The notes beneath the pieces were generated by a model. That model had not been told where the DNA came from. It saw nothing but the letters and a program-made list of their open reading frames with translations, and did no database searches. Both the position numbers and the translations under genes were made by a program. From Gorsachius magnificus (lineage: Eukaryota; Chordata; Aves; Pelecaniformes; Ardeidae), in the NCBI GenBank assembly GCA_034008185.1, contig CM067084.1:3987385-4051384 (forward strand): a stretch of DNA of 64,000 bases. The letters run 5' to 3'. Shown here piece after piece: positions 36,668 to 49,200 of the stretch; position 1 is the stretch's first letter, and the number at the start of each line of letters is the position of its first letter.

Positions 36668-39600
36668 TTTCTACTTCGGAGCATGCTAAGATTAGCTTTT
36701 GCCAGAGATTACTTGCTAAGAAGTAAATATACTGGGGCCCTGCTGCTAAGTCCATTATTTCTTTCTAACTGCAAATAAAGCCTGGTCCCCCCCTAGATAT
36801 CTTTGACCAGCTCTTGAAAATACGCTTCACACAGGCACTGCCAGCGAGTCACTTACAGGACTGTCCCAGCTATATTTGAAGTGTCTGTACTTCTAAAAGT
36901 ATTCCCAGATTCTCCACTAATCTCTGCCCTTCACAGCCTGTAAAGCAGGAATAAAAATTTGCTGGAGAGTTAAGGCAGGCGGGCAGCTGCCACCCAACAA
37001 CGGGAAGCGAGTTCCAAAGGAGCGTGGCCTGTTCCAAGAAAGCCTTTTCCAACAACCAAATTTTCAACGAAACATCTCTGTGGGTCACAACCGTCACAGC
37101 AATTCACGCTACGTATGGCTAGTCCGTAATCCCAGGTAAGGGCTGGTTCTTCTCCAGCGTTATGGACTCCGGCACAAACGCGAGGGATTGCCTTCCATCA
37201 CCACAGGTGCAACTGGGAAAGAGACAAAGTTTGCCAAGAGGCTGAGAAATATGCCAAGACAGCAAGGACCGCAGGTGGCTCTTGATATGAGTTCAGCAGG
37301 GGCATCTCTGCCTGATGCAGGACCAGATCCGCTACGTTTAGAGCTTGTCAGCAGACAACAGATATGTTCTCTAAGAAAAGCACGATATATCTTTTTAAAG
37401 GTGCAATAAGAAATAATTTTATTTCATTTAATCAAGGGCTGCCAAAGCATTAAGCTTATATTTCCTCCCCTGCTGACGTAGGGGCATCCAGTCATCTAGG
37501 ACAACCCTCTCTGGGCCTTAAATATTATTTGCATTCATTAACTGGTATATTCTATGTTATGAACTCTCAACGCATGCACTGAAAAGGCCAGGTGGAACAC
37601 TGAAGGAGGGCTGACATCGAGGTTTGCCGTACGTAGTAAAAATCACTCTGCAACCATAGCTGCTGCGGAATCATTCCAAGATAGGATCTACGCCCTTCAG
37701 AACAACTTCAACTCGAACTCGTACAGAAAGAGAGATGTGGCTGTAAGGATGTCAGCAAAAGCAATAGATCCGCAATTCTGACAATGGTAAAGGGCACAGT
37801 TGAAGATAAAGAGGCTGATCCTATCACGCTCTCTTCTTTATAACTGGGTCTACCCTACAGCGCCTGAAAGCCTGAAGCCTCTGTTGTGATGCTTGCGGGC
37901 TGGAAAGATCTTGTCATTTTGGCTTGGAAAAGGAGGGCTATGGAGCACACCCTAGGTTCCCTGCACATACCAGCAACCAGCGTAGGGCTTTTTTCCCTAA
38001 GGGTGCAGTCTAAAATGCAAGTTCCCATGCAAGACATTGAGCTGACTAGATAATCTAAATTCCTAGCAATAGCAGCAAGAAAACCAAAGGGGCTGCCAAA
38101 GTTGCACGGCCCACCGATAGCTTGTGATCTGGCTGACCATCCAGGACGAGCCTGTACTGTTCTGCAAGAAAAAGGGTTTGGCTTCGGGGGGCTGCTGTCA
38201 CCCCTGGCTATGGGATTCCTTCCATCTGGTGGCTCTCAGGAGTACAAAACATACAGCTGATCTATGAAGGTGGTAGCAAAGCCAGTACTTCAGCCATCCT
38301 AGATACAGGAATCTTCGTTTAAAAGGCAGCCATCAACCCCATCTCCCAATGATGTCAGCCACCCCCGAGGTTTCTCAGTACCTCCAAAAACATGATTTTT
38401 GGTTTCCAGTTCTTTGCTGAAAGGGAATGTGTAAGTAAATGCAGTCATTTTTCACTTTTTTTTTTTAAACATGGAAAAGCGTTGCGTGCCAAGAAACGTC
38501 CTCTTTGTATTTGTTCAGACAAGTCGCGAACGTCTCTACTGCAAGATTCAAGAGATAAAATAATCCCCTTTATGCGTGCAGATGTAGGGCGGAAAAGGGC
38601 TAACATAATGTAAATTTTGACTCTGTTGAAAGCATGGCTCTATGGGAATAACTCCCTACCATGCTCAGCTGCATCGCTCGAGAGCAGAAACAGGAGAAGC
38701 TTTGTGAACGCTGCCTTTTCCCCGCCGTGCCTTTCGATATTTAGCAAGTCCTTCCCCACCTTCTTATTGGTTGAGTTGGAGCGATCTGTTCTCCAAAGGG
38801 GTGGGAAGGGACGACTCTTTATTTTAAACATATGGTGAAAACACTGAATATAACAGCGGGAATTTGCAGCTGGGAACCAGATAGCAAAAGGGATGTGAAT
38901 TTAAAAAAAAAAAACAAACAAAACCACACACAAAAAACCCAACCCAACAATTAAATCATAGCTCAAAAAGGGGAGGGGGGCAAGCAATAAGGGAAATCTT
39001 TGCAGCTGGAATAGGTCAGGAAGATAGAATGGCTTTGCACAATCAGTTCATTAATTATTCCAAAAGAAACTGAAAAACAAGGCTCAGAAGCGCAAACCCC
39101 CAGCCGAGAAGCGGGAGGGTGGGCAATGGTTGAACAGAACATTTTTTAAAGATTAGTCACTTTAATATGCCCCTATATATCTCAAAAAAATGGACCAGAT
39201 TCTCGGTGGGTGTAAGAGACAGCAGTTCATAGGACTAAATTATTTACACTAGCAGGGAATCCAGCAGTGTTGGCAAACACCGAACTATAAAAACTCCACA
39301 AAAACACACACGTAGGGCAGCAAAGCGGGGACGAGCAGACCTTGCAGAAAGCGCTTCTCTCGCTGCTAAAAACCACACGTTTATGTTTTCTTTTCAGTTT
39401 AAAAAGATTTTGCTCCGGAGGCCTACGTTCCCCACGCCGTGCAGCTCATTTGAGTGGCTCCCACGTGTCACGCTACCAAACATTTGTGCCCAGTCTTTGT
39501 AGGGGGTACTTTTGTGTTTTGTTTTCAAAGCAGTCATCAAGGTGAAACCTATCTGGCAAGATTCAACAGTACTGAAAAAGGAAAACCAGCTCTGATACTC

Positions 39601-41189
39601 CTGTTTATACTGGGTTCGACTGTTGGAGAGTAACAGACTTCGCCAGCTCCTACTAAGAGCATCTCTGTGCATATTTAATGTGTATTTTCCACCGCGAAGT
39701 GCAGACACCCTCACAGTACCCCCAGCTATGCTTGTCTGTCCCACACGGGCTGGACATCAAGTCCTTCTGCGGTGGGTTTGGCCTTTTCTCTGGTTTGTGA
39801 CCTCCCTCTTCTTGAAATGAGCTGTTACAAATCACCACAACACAAAAAAAGACCTAGGTTGCATTAATAACAAAAAATTAAAATAAAAAACCCCCCAACA
39901 GATAGCAATTACCCCTTTCATTTGGCCGTACCAAATAATTCCGAGGAAGGGTTGAAGTTGAAACTAAGCCATCGTTAACGCAGAGCTGTGCTGCGGCCCC
40001 GCAGAAGGGCCAAGATGTTCTCCTAAAACGCTTTGGCACGCCAAGAAGTTTCTAGACATTTTACAAACCAGATGCTTTAAATTTAGCTTAGAACAGGTGA
40101 CTTAGTGACCAAAAGGAGGACAGAGAAAAGGAGGCTAATATTTCAGTACGCAGGAGAAAGGGTAGCAATTTCCTTCACATCCCAGGACAGGGTGGTCCAG
40201 AGAAAAAAAAAGCCCAAAATATCCAAGGCAAGAACCTGCTGATGCTGCTGCGATGCCGCTAAGGTGTGTGGGGTGAACCCAGCCCCAGCTTCACCATTCG
40301 GAACCTCGTCGTCCTCCCTCCTGCTAATAATTCTGTCATCTGCTGCTCCCTATGCGGCGCCCGTACCAGACAGCTTCAATTAGAATTAAGAGGCAGAGTC
40401 ACATTTGGTTAAAAGTAAAAGGATTCAACTTTGAATGTTTTCCAGCAACCACTTTTTTTTTCCCTTCTTCTGGGAAAAAGAACACTGAGAGGCATAACTG
40501 GTGGGTAATGTTTTGGCATATTCTTAGCCTTTTGGAAATGCACATTCCTACTTTTAACTTCCCCGTTTAAAGATAACTATATATGTGAAACTCTAAATAC
40601 AATTCATTTGTCTAGGACTCTCCCTGCCTTATTTAGCAACAGCCCCGTCTGACGGTTTGCTTTAAATACAATTAACCAATCTGTTCTGGTGGGAATTTTC
40701 CCCCCTTCTATTTTTGGCATAAGTCCATAATTTGCCTCAGTATTTTTTAGAAAGAGCTTTAAAAGGTAAAGTAGACATGTTGTGCTTCACACACAAGCTG
40801 TGACTAGAACCTGAACTCTTGCTCTTTTTTTTTTGGTGTCTTCCAAGAGGGACAGTAGCTAGGGAATTTTTAATCAACAATTTGTTCAAATGAAAACCCA
40901 TAAACTTTTTTTTTTTTTTATAACATACCAATACAAAACGAGAACCATACAAACATCCCTTCCCCAGACTAGTCTGTGATATTCCACACCTCACTCTTGA
41001 AGCAGTCTGAAGTGACCAATTTTGATGTCAATTAGCAATGACTTTGGGAGCTGAAATGAGGTATAAGAAAGGAAGATATAAGACAGGTACAAGAGAGACC
41101 TCAGGAACCACAAGGCGACAGAAGGACCACTGATACGTGCATGTAAAGACACACAGCCTGGGAAACAAGCAGCGGGAAGCAGAGCTCTG
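36668..41189. other. 4.5 kb of unique sequence, no gene seen
   Basis: No transposon was recognised before the old CR1 at about 41.2 kb. Frames are at most about 116 codons and unrecognised. An A-rich low-complexity patch with CA units lies at 38903-38960. At 38755-38810 there is an inverted-CCAAT-like TTATTGGTTG followed by a GC-box-like GGGGTGGGAAGGG, promoter-like in wording but isolated. T14 lies at 40906-40919. Confidence 0.55.
38903..38960. repeat. A-rich low-complexity patch
   Basis: A12 followed by CAAACAAAACCACACACAAA-type sequence and AACCC units. Simple low-complexity DNA. Confidence 0.75.
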
Positions 41190-42360
41190 CCCACAGCCCC
41201 AAACTGATGCTGTTGAGGTAACGTAGATGCGATAGGGCAACTCGCACAACTGGAGTGCTGTGATGGAGGTGTGCAATCCCCTTGGGATGGACAGGCCTCC
41301 TGTGTGGAGGAGCAGCTTGAACATATGGAGCTCTTCTGTGGGATGGGTGAGGACATGGACTTGAGGAAGCCTCTGTGGTGCAGGTCATAGTTCTTAGGGG
41401 GGACTTGAACTTCCCTGAGATCTCCTGGAAGGGCAGAATGGCAGAACACAAGCAGTCAAGACTTCTGGAAGGTGTTGGGAATATCTTCTTGATACAGGTA
41501 CTGCACGGGCCACCCAGGAGTGATGTGCAGGTGGCGTGCTGTTGACTACCAAGGACAAACTGGAAACCTAGAAACGCTGCCTGGGGCATTTAGCATTGCT
41601 TATCTGCAGTTTGGACTTGCAAGGGACATCAAGGACAACAAAGAGAGATTCTACTGTTATGTTACCTTTGCTGAAGAGGGCAGGTGATTTAGTGTCTGTG
41701 GACACAGGTAAGGCTGAACTAACTCAGTGCTGCCTCTGCCTCGGTCTTCACCAATAAGGCCAACAGTCTTCACCCATACAAGTCCGTGGGATCAGATGAG
41801 CTGCCTCCAGGGGTCCTCAGGAGCTGGCCAATGTCCTTTCAAGGCTGTTCTGTCATCCTTGGAATGTCACAAAGGTCATAGGAGAACCCTGATATCTGCA
41901 GAGAATTCAGCAAAGGGCCATAAAAATGGTTGGGGGCTGAAGCACTTGTCCTATGATGAAAGGTTGAGGGAACGGGACTTGTTCAGACTGAAAAGATAGC
42001 TTTACCGAGACCTAAGAGCAGCCTGCCACTACATATGAAGAGGTCATTAACACAAGAGAGCCAGACTCTTCACAGAATTGTGAAAGGGTGAGGGACAACA
42101 GACATAAGTTGAAATCAGAGAGGTTCAGACTGCACATAAGGAAAAACGTTTTCACCCTGAGGACAGTCAAGTACTGGAACAGGTTGCCCAAAGACAACTG
42201 TACCGTCTCTGTACTTAGAGGTTTTCAAGACCTGACTGGATGAAGTCCTGAGCAGCCTTGTCTGACCACATAGGTGACCCTGCTTTGAGCAGGAGACTGG
42301 ACTACATAACCTCCAGAGGTCTCTTCCAATCTGAATCATCATGCAATCCTATGATTCTAA
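41190..42360 (+). mobile_element. Old CR1-type LINE with endonuclease remnant and internal deletion
   Basis: Parts of a CR1 ORF2 appear in order. At 41384-41434 the translation VIVLRGDLNFPEISWKG matches the G-D-F-N box near the C-terminus of the APE-type endonuclease domain, followed by an AEHKQS-like linker. At about 41700-41760 comes the linker to RT (KAELTQCCLCLGLHQ-like). At 41789-41830, GSDELPPGVLRS matches the N-terminal RT segment. The sequence then jumps, near 41890-41910, to GLKHLSYDERLRE (about 41933-41975), which lies after the RT palm. The catalytic palm with its ADD box is therefore deleted. The C-terminal ORF tail and 3' UTR follow, with the last repeat reading ATCCTATGATTCTAA. 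Frameshifts break the rest. The copy is more diverged than those at 36424 or 56235. The left edge could extend to about 41040. Confidence 0.82.
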
Positions 42361-45300
42361 AATTAAACCACTTCCAAATCACTTCATTTTCCTCATATTC
42401 CTTTGATCTCCAGGTTCTCCACACCTAAGATTTCTAAACACCTTTGTTTTCTAAATTCTAAAATAGACAACTTAATGCAGGTGATGTAATTTTCAGTTTT
42501 AAGTATTTAATTTGCAGAGTGCGCTTCTGCATGCATTTGAGCTCCTGTTCTAGCCTTGAACCACGAGAAATTAAATGAGGGTAGGAAAGGAATAAAGAGG
42601 AGAAGCAGCAGAATGATAATCCAAACGCCTGCTCAGTAAGGCATTTCCTATTCTTCATGTAGTTGACTTGGAGAAGTTTTTTGGTTGGTTGGTGCGGTCT
42701 GGTGGTTGTTTCCTTTTAACATTCTCCTTCCTTATGTTACTTGTTTAGTCTGCTGCCTGACGTCTTAACTAACAATAACAGGAAGAAATCCTGGAGATTA
42801 TAAGCCATAGCACCAAATAATGGGGAAAATACATATAATTATCAGAAAGTATTCCACTATTTCCCTGAATGAATATTCCTTTCCTTATAGAGAAAAAAAG
42901 CTACATCATTGTGAAGGACAAATACCATTTTGCAGTGGTCTGAAGTATTCTTTTTACAGGACTTGGAACTTTGGTGCCAATATCTACCACATAAGGCACT
43001 ACGTGCCACATAGTGACCCAAATTCAATTCCCATTTACAGCCCTGCAACAATCGATCCAAATCCTTCTCAAGGATAAAGAATTAAATACAGTTTCAAAAT
43101 AATGTTGTGAGATTATGAACCTGCTTGAAAATTTGCATTACAACCTGAGAGAGAGAATTCTTCTAACTCACTCTTACATGGTATTTGGACAGCTGTTTAA
43201 TAACACCATAAAAATCCTGCTAGTTGAGTTATGTTACAGCTTCTCCTTGTGCTTCCAGCTGGCTGATGCCTGGTCTAAGGGGAACGGAGACGCGAGCCAA
43301 AGATACACATTGCTCCGTGCAAGAATCAGAAAAAGGAAAGGCTGAGAACCAAATCATCCCCTCTGCTTCTAGGTGCCTTGGGGTGGAATTTGCACGGGGA
43401 CTGACCAGAACTGGCCTGGAATTCTATAAAGAAACGTAGGCGCAGATGTCATCCTTCTACGCATGTGGTCCAAGACCACTGCAATTTCTTTGTGGCTCTT
43501 TGGTCTTAGGTGCTGGTGGATAGCCAAGCTCCCTCTGGGGATGAGGCCCTTCAGCAGAGGGATTTTGCCCTCTCGGTTGAAAACCCAGCTATGCAGGCTT
43601 GCCAGGCCTCCACAAGTGAGAACTGACTTTGACCTCCTCATAGGAAACCTGAACCCTGAGGCTCTAATAGGAAAATGTTGTGATATATAAAAGTTCATTC
43701 ATATTTAGATATACATAAAGGAAAAATACATAACATCATAGGGCTGGGTTAAACCATCTGAAAAGGAAAGTTCAATTCATACAGCTTGTGGGAAAACCAG
43801 CATTGGAAGCATGCTTTATTTGAATAGGCAGATGTACTGAAGTCAAAGCTTTGTGAAAACACATGGATTTCATCGTCTTTTTGTTTCAGGAGAAAGCAGA
43901 AAAATGTTGAAAGCTATGTAAGAACAAAACATTTTTATGTTTAAAATACTAAACATTTTTCTTCATGAAGAATTCTGAAATGCTAGCATTTTGTTCCTCT
44001 CTCTAATGTAGTCAGACTCCAAAATTTCTAAATCTTCCACTAAAAGAAACTCTGCCATGGTTCCAAAATTTAGGCTGCCAGTTCCTTAAGCGTTTTATGG
44101 TCTACGTCCTGCAACTCGAACGGAGGCGAAACAAGATAGACTGTAAGAACGCCTCGTGCCTTATTTCCTGGCCCAGTCTTGCAGCATATACCGGCTTTCA
44201 TTTCTAATAATAGTGCTACCATGAGACAGAATTCAATATCGGTTCAATCCCTCAGCTTCTTTTATACATAATCCTTGCAATATTGAGGATGCACAGAGAC
44301 AACGAGCAGAAGGAGCACAGGGCAAAACCTTTATTTGACTCAACTAAAGTATGCATATGTTTTAGTGACAGGCGTTAGCAGTAATGGCATATTCAACCTC
44401 AAAATTATTTTGCTCTAACCATGAAAAAGGGTTTGTGTAGAGATTAAGGCTGTCTAGCAGCCGATATCTCTCAGTACAGGAGCGCTGAACATGAAACTTC
44501 TCTTTCCCCTTTGCTCACCACACTGATTTATTCAGAATTCTGTCTGAATGCATTTGCCTGATGTCGAGTCTCCGCATGATGCCTTCATCTTTAATGAATG
44601 TTCTCCAGAACCTGCTTCCCTGTCTCGTCATCGCCTAGAAAGGGGTTTCCGGTAAAATGGGAAAACGCATCAAATAAGCATTTAATCTAAGTCAGGTGTG
44701 ATTCTGTACGCTTCATATGGAAAGCTTCTCATTGATTTGAATATGCGTCAGGTCAGGCCTTTTGAATATTTTGCTTCAGAAGCCACGTACCTGGGTGTGG
44801 GTCACTGCATGTACTGCACAAACCGCAGAGGCCCTTCTCAGAAACAGCCGCCCCAGGGACCGGTCTAGGTGAATTCATGCTATACAGTGCATGCTTACCA
44901 CTGACCGTGTGCCTACATTGCCAGTTTAATGTTTCATATGGAATTATTTCTGTTGGTTTGTAGGCAAATTCTAACTAGCAATTTTGCAGGAGCAATTATT
45001 AGATTCATCACAGTTTAGAAAAGTCATGGTTCTTTTTCTAATTTTTTTGTGCCTTCACATTTATTTTTTTTTACCATTAATGGAAGAATTTTACAGCCTA
45101 CTCAACTTGCTCCCACAAGCCATTTTTTACCTAATTGTTTCTAAGCATCTGCATTTCAAAGTCCAGTTTTGCATCTTTGCTTCAAGGGAGCGTAGGCTCA
45201 TTTTAATGCCAAAAGAACTTAATAGAACTGAAAGCACAACACACGCGCAGGGGTGGCATGTTGGTCTGAGGATATTAATACGTGCCTAATTCTTATAAAA

Positions 45301-45935
45301 TATGGCATGTTCTTGAGGAAGGACACTACGAAATACTCCAAGTTGGGATGCAGCCACAACACGCATCCCTATCTAGTGGTCAGTCCGGTCATTTAGATAC
45401 AGGCATAAGACAATTTACTACAACTTCAAAAGTTACTCCTGCGTTTAGTTCATCCTATCAATATACAAGGCCCTGGAGAGTAACTGTATGATTACTTTAT
45501 CATGATTCATTTTATCCTGTTGGCAACAACAAAAAAAAATACCCGTGGAACACCACTTTGCAAGATAAAGAAACTAAAGCTTGATTTCATTTCCTTCATG
45601 AAGACAAATTGTTCTCATAGTTTTGCTGTGAAGTAGGCTCTGTGAGTATCCTCGGTTTGCACAGATCTCTATCAGCCTGCAGCATAATTCCCCGCTGTCG
45701 TGCGATGGGCGCTAAATACGTGAAGCCCTATCTAATGCTTTTCTACTTTTAGAATATCTACCACCTGCATTTATCTGCACCTGAAGAAATACACTTCGTT
45801 CTCTTACACACACAAAAGAATGAGAAATAAGAGAAAATGGAAGTGAGGTGCTAGACGTAAAATGATACCGTAAGTATTTAAAAATCAAGCTGTTGACAAC
45901 TGCTAGCTTCCTCACCCAGCAGAAAGCATTAGAAG
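42361..45935. other. 3.6 kb of unique sequence, no gene seen
   Basis: No transposon was recognised. A GT-rich patch (TTTTTTGGTTGGTTGG) begins near 42675. Frames are at most about 109 codons, overlap on both strands near 43370-43700, and match no family I know. Confidence 0.55.
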
Positions 45936-46220
45936 CATAGAATCATAGAATCACTTTGGTTGGAAAAGACCTTTAAGATCATCGAGTCCAACCTTTAACC
46001 TAACCTTGCCATCCCACCACTAAACCCTGTCCCTAAGCACCTCATCTCTCCTTCTTTTAAATCCCTCCAGGGATGGGGACTCGACCACCTCCCTGGGCAG
46101 CCCCTTCCAGAGCTTGACAACCCTTTTGGTGAAGAAGTTTTTCCTAATGTCTAGCCTAAACCTGCCCTGGCATAGCTTCAAACCATTCCCCCTCGTCCTA
46201 TCGTCCGTTACCAGGGCAGG
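45936..46220 (-). mobile_element. CR1 LINE, 5'-truncated, minus strand
   Basis: On the minus strand one open frame (46226-46020) carries the intact C-terminal CR1 landmarks: [49 protein letters not shown] and a DEVLRD end. The 3' UTR and terminal repeat then run to 45936 (read here as CATAGAATCATAGAATCAC). The uninterrupted frame and clean tail suggest a fairly recent insertion, though only about 285 bases were copied. It is the same subfamily as 36424 and 56235. Confidence 0.94.
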
Positions 46221-49200
46221 AATCACTGGGCAGAATTCTATGCTGAGGTAAGCCAGACATCAATTTAGAATATCAAAGTGATCCCTTCTGCCCTCTAAAT
46301 CTCTAACTCTAAACCCTCCATTTTATGCTCCCACTCCACACTTTTAATAATGCTAGGTGAGGTAGGATGTCATGCGAGACCTGGTGGTTAAAAGGAAGAT
46401 GACTTTAAGTGGGGGAGTTTTGAAGTTTCATGGTATACAGGAAAAAAACTCCACACCACCAGTATAGTCCTGCTCAGAAACTAGCGTCCAGAACATTTTT
46501 ATGACATGAAGCTTGGTTTGTGTTTCCCCATGGCATCTTTCTGAGTAGCGTATATACAACTAAGAAATATTAATGATGCCGTTTGAGAGAAGACCACTGT
46601 TGGGCCTGGACTGCTTGAATGAAGGCTGTGATGTTTGCTGGGGAGTAGGGTGTGGTGTTCAGAGAATGAAGGACTTAAATGAAGTGGCAGGTATGAATTA
46701 AACCCACCCACCTGACGGAGAAAGAATAATTTCTGAAGTCAGTAAGAATAACAGATACCATGTGAATTGACTCCCATGGTCATTCAATGAAGTTAGAATG
46801 CCTGACGTAGGAGAGGAAGATTTTTCCATCCTCATGAGACAATTAGATAATTAATCGAGAAGGCCCTGGTGAATATCTACTCCACAAACAGCTTAACATC
46901 ACAGGCCACAAAATGATCCCCAAGACCTTGTAACCCACTCCCATATTCACATCTCAACACCAGAAGCAGAAAGAGAATGCTAAAGGCTGATGTTCTAAAA
47001 TAATTTCTGTGCAATTACGTAAAAGAAAGATTGTGTGAGAGAATAGGGCAGCAGTTCGGAAGGGGGGAAGATTTGGGCCGGACTGATAATGAAGAAAACT
47101 TAGGAAGAGTAGAAGATTTGAAGCATACACTTTTTTTTCCTTACAATGGAGACCATATCAAGACAAAGCGGGTTCAGTGAAATTCATACTGTAGAAAAAG
47201 AACTTCCAACATTGTTAAAATTATTCTCACACAACAGTTCACAGGCACAGATAGGCACAGATAAGTACAGATGAGCTTTTGGTATTGTAAAATAGCAAAT
47301 TAAGGCAAAAGATCAGAAAGAAAATGTGCAGTTTACTAAGGGCCTCCAAGGAAAATATTATTACACAATGACAAACTCAGAGTTGTTGGTACCTTAAAAT
47401 TAAGGTATTTTAAATAGACAATTACTCAAAATAACCAAGCAGCTGGTTTCAAATCCTAGTTTCGACCTTATAGCAAAAAACCCTTTTTACTGCTGACAGA
47501 AACCTTTTAGGAGCCAAATTTAGTCAGAACTATGTGCTGCAGCACTTACAAAGGGCCGAAGCGTCGCCAAGTCGGTGGCATAACCAAGGCAACACAACAC
47601 GGGCAGGCTATCAGGAGGCCTTCTGTGAAGCTTCAAGGGCATCTTGGAACACCATAAACTCTCTTTTTGACAGAAACATAACGTCCACAAGCATCATTTG
47701 TCCCTCACCGTTCTTTACGCCTCTAATGGTCGGTGCAGAGCAACAAAGATGTCGCAGCGTAGTCTTGTGGGTTTTGGTATTTTCATTTTAAAGTAGGCAC
47801 TGAAGAGCTGGGCAGATACCCAAAGGACATAAAAGAAGTTGAGAAAATACAGCAGGAAACTTCTTTTGCATTATTTTTAAGAGAATGTTTGCAGATCTCA
47901 GAAATGCACAGAAAAGTATTTTCAAAGCTAATTTGTGCAGTTCGTTACTGGACTTTAAAAATTATTACTTCCACTGAGATACATTACAGCTAGTCTAGAC
48001 TGTAAGAGAAATAATGACTGCAGAACAACAAGGGCAAACCATGAATAAAAGGAAGATTTAATTCTACCAGTCGACCTTTTCTCTTGTTGCCACCCAGAAC
48101 ACTCCATGCTACAGACCAAAAAATGTGGCTCTACGTGCAGAGCCATTTGTATCGAGAACGCTTTTTGGGCCTTAAAGAGGGGGGTGAAAGACAGAGCCTT
48201 TTCAGTTGAAAGCAGTAGACATGGTTATAAAATACGCAGGGACAAACTGACCCCCAAATACAAGCTATGTTTTATCACAGTGACAGAAACTTGGGGAAGA
48301 ACACCCAGATTGCATCCACGAACACCACAGGCAGCAACGGGGTAGCTGAAACAAGATTGTTACCGAGATCATACATAAGAGCCATCGTAGATTTTATGGT
48401 CAGCATCCTGCGTGCATAGAGTACACATGAAATCTGGATTTATGGGAGGCCAAATAAACAACCAAGGCAGTATAAAAAGATGCAGATGATTGTGTCGTTT
48501 TAGTTCTTGATAACTCCAGCAAAAACACACCCAAAAACCCCAGCAACATTAAAGATGACCTAGTAACGAAATAAGAAAGCAAACAGAATAAAAACCTTTC
48601 TTAGGAAAGAAAAGCAAAAACCGACCAACAGATTTTGGGTTATGAAGGAAGAGGAAGGACAAACCACATTTGTTTGCCCTGCAAAACAAATTTGCAAGCG
48701 TCTGCCAATTCATAGAAGCTGGGTGGCTGAACACAGTGCACCTGAAACATTATGCAATACAGGCCTGTATTTCTCTTTTCTTCTGATTTAGGCCTTTTGG
48801 CAGAAGCTCTCATGCTTAAAAGCATCTGTGGAGTGCACAAGCACACCTGGTGTTCAAGCAGCCCAGGTCTGTTCCGAACAATTTTCCACTCCAGTTTTCC
48901 AGTCTCAGCACGCCAGTTTCTGTTCTGGTATCTTTGTTCTCAGAACACAGAGGAATGGGCAAACAGGAACCAAATTTCACAAGTCACAACCCGCGTGTTC
49001 TACTTGTGTCTGTACAGAGGGGAGTTCTGAAGGAGCACAACAGCCGCCTGGCCCAAAAGCTGTTGGTGGAGGCTTTGAGGCACCCTCAAAACTGCCCCTC
49101 CCTTCCAATTTTTTTAAAACGTATTTCATCAGTCTCACAAGGAACTGTAGCAATTTCCTGAAGACCGAGAGAAAAACGTAGCTGCAGGATAACAACATAG

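Noticed and set aside
38755..38815. CCAAT-like and GC-box-like pair as a promoter
   Set aside because: No CpG enrichment of note, no TATA or initiator, and no gene downstream. Such pairs occur by chance at this scale.
41101..41589. Minus-strand open frame of 162 codons
   Set aside because: It lies antisense to the decayed CR1 endonuclease region, whose homology is on the plus strand. The overlapping antisense frames are shadows.
47575..47600. RFX X-box-like ACCAAGGCAAC
   Set aside because: Only one half site fits the consensus well. A single half site has no predictive value.
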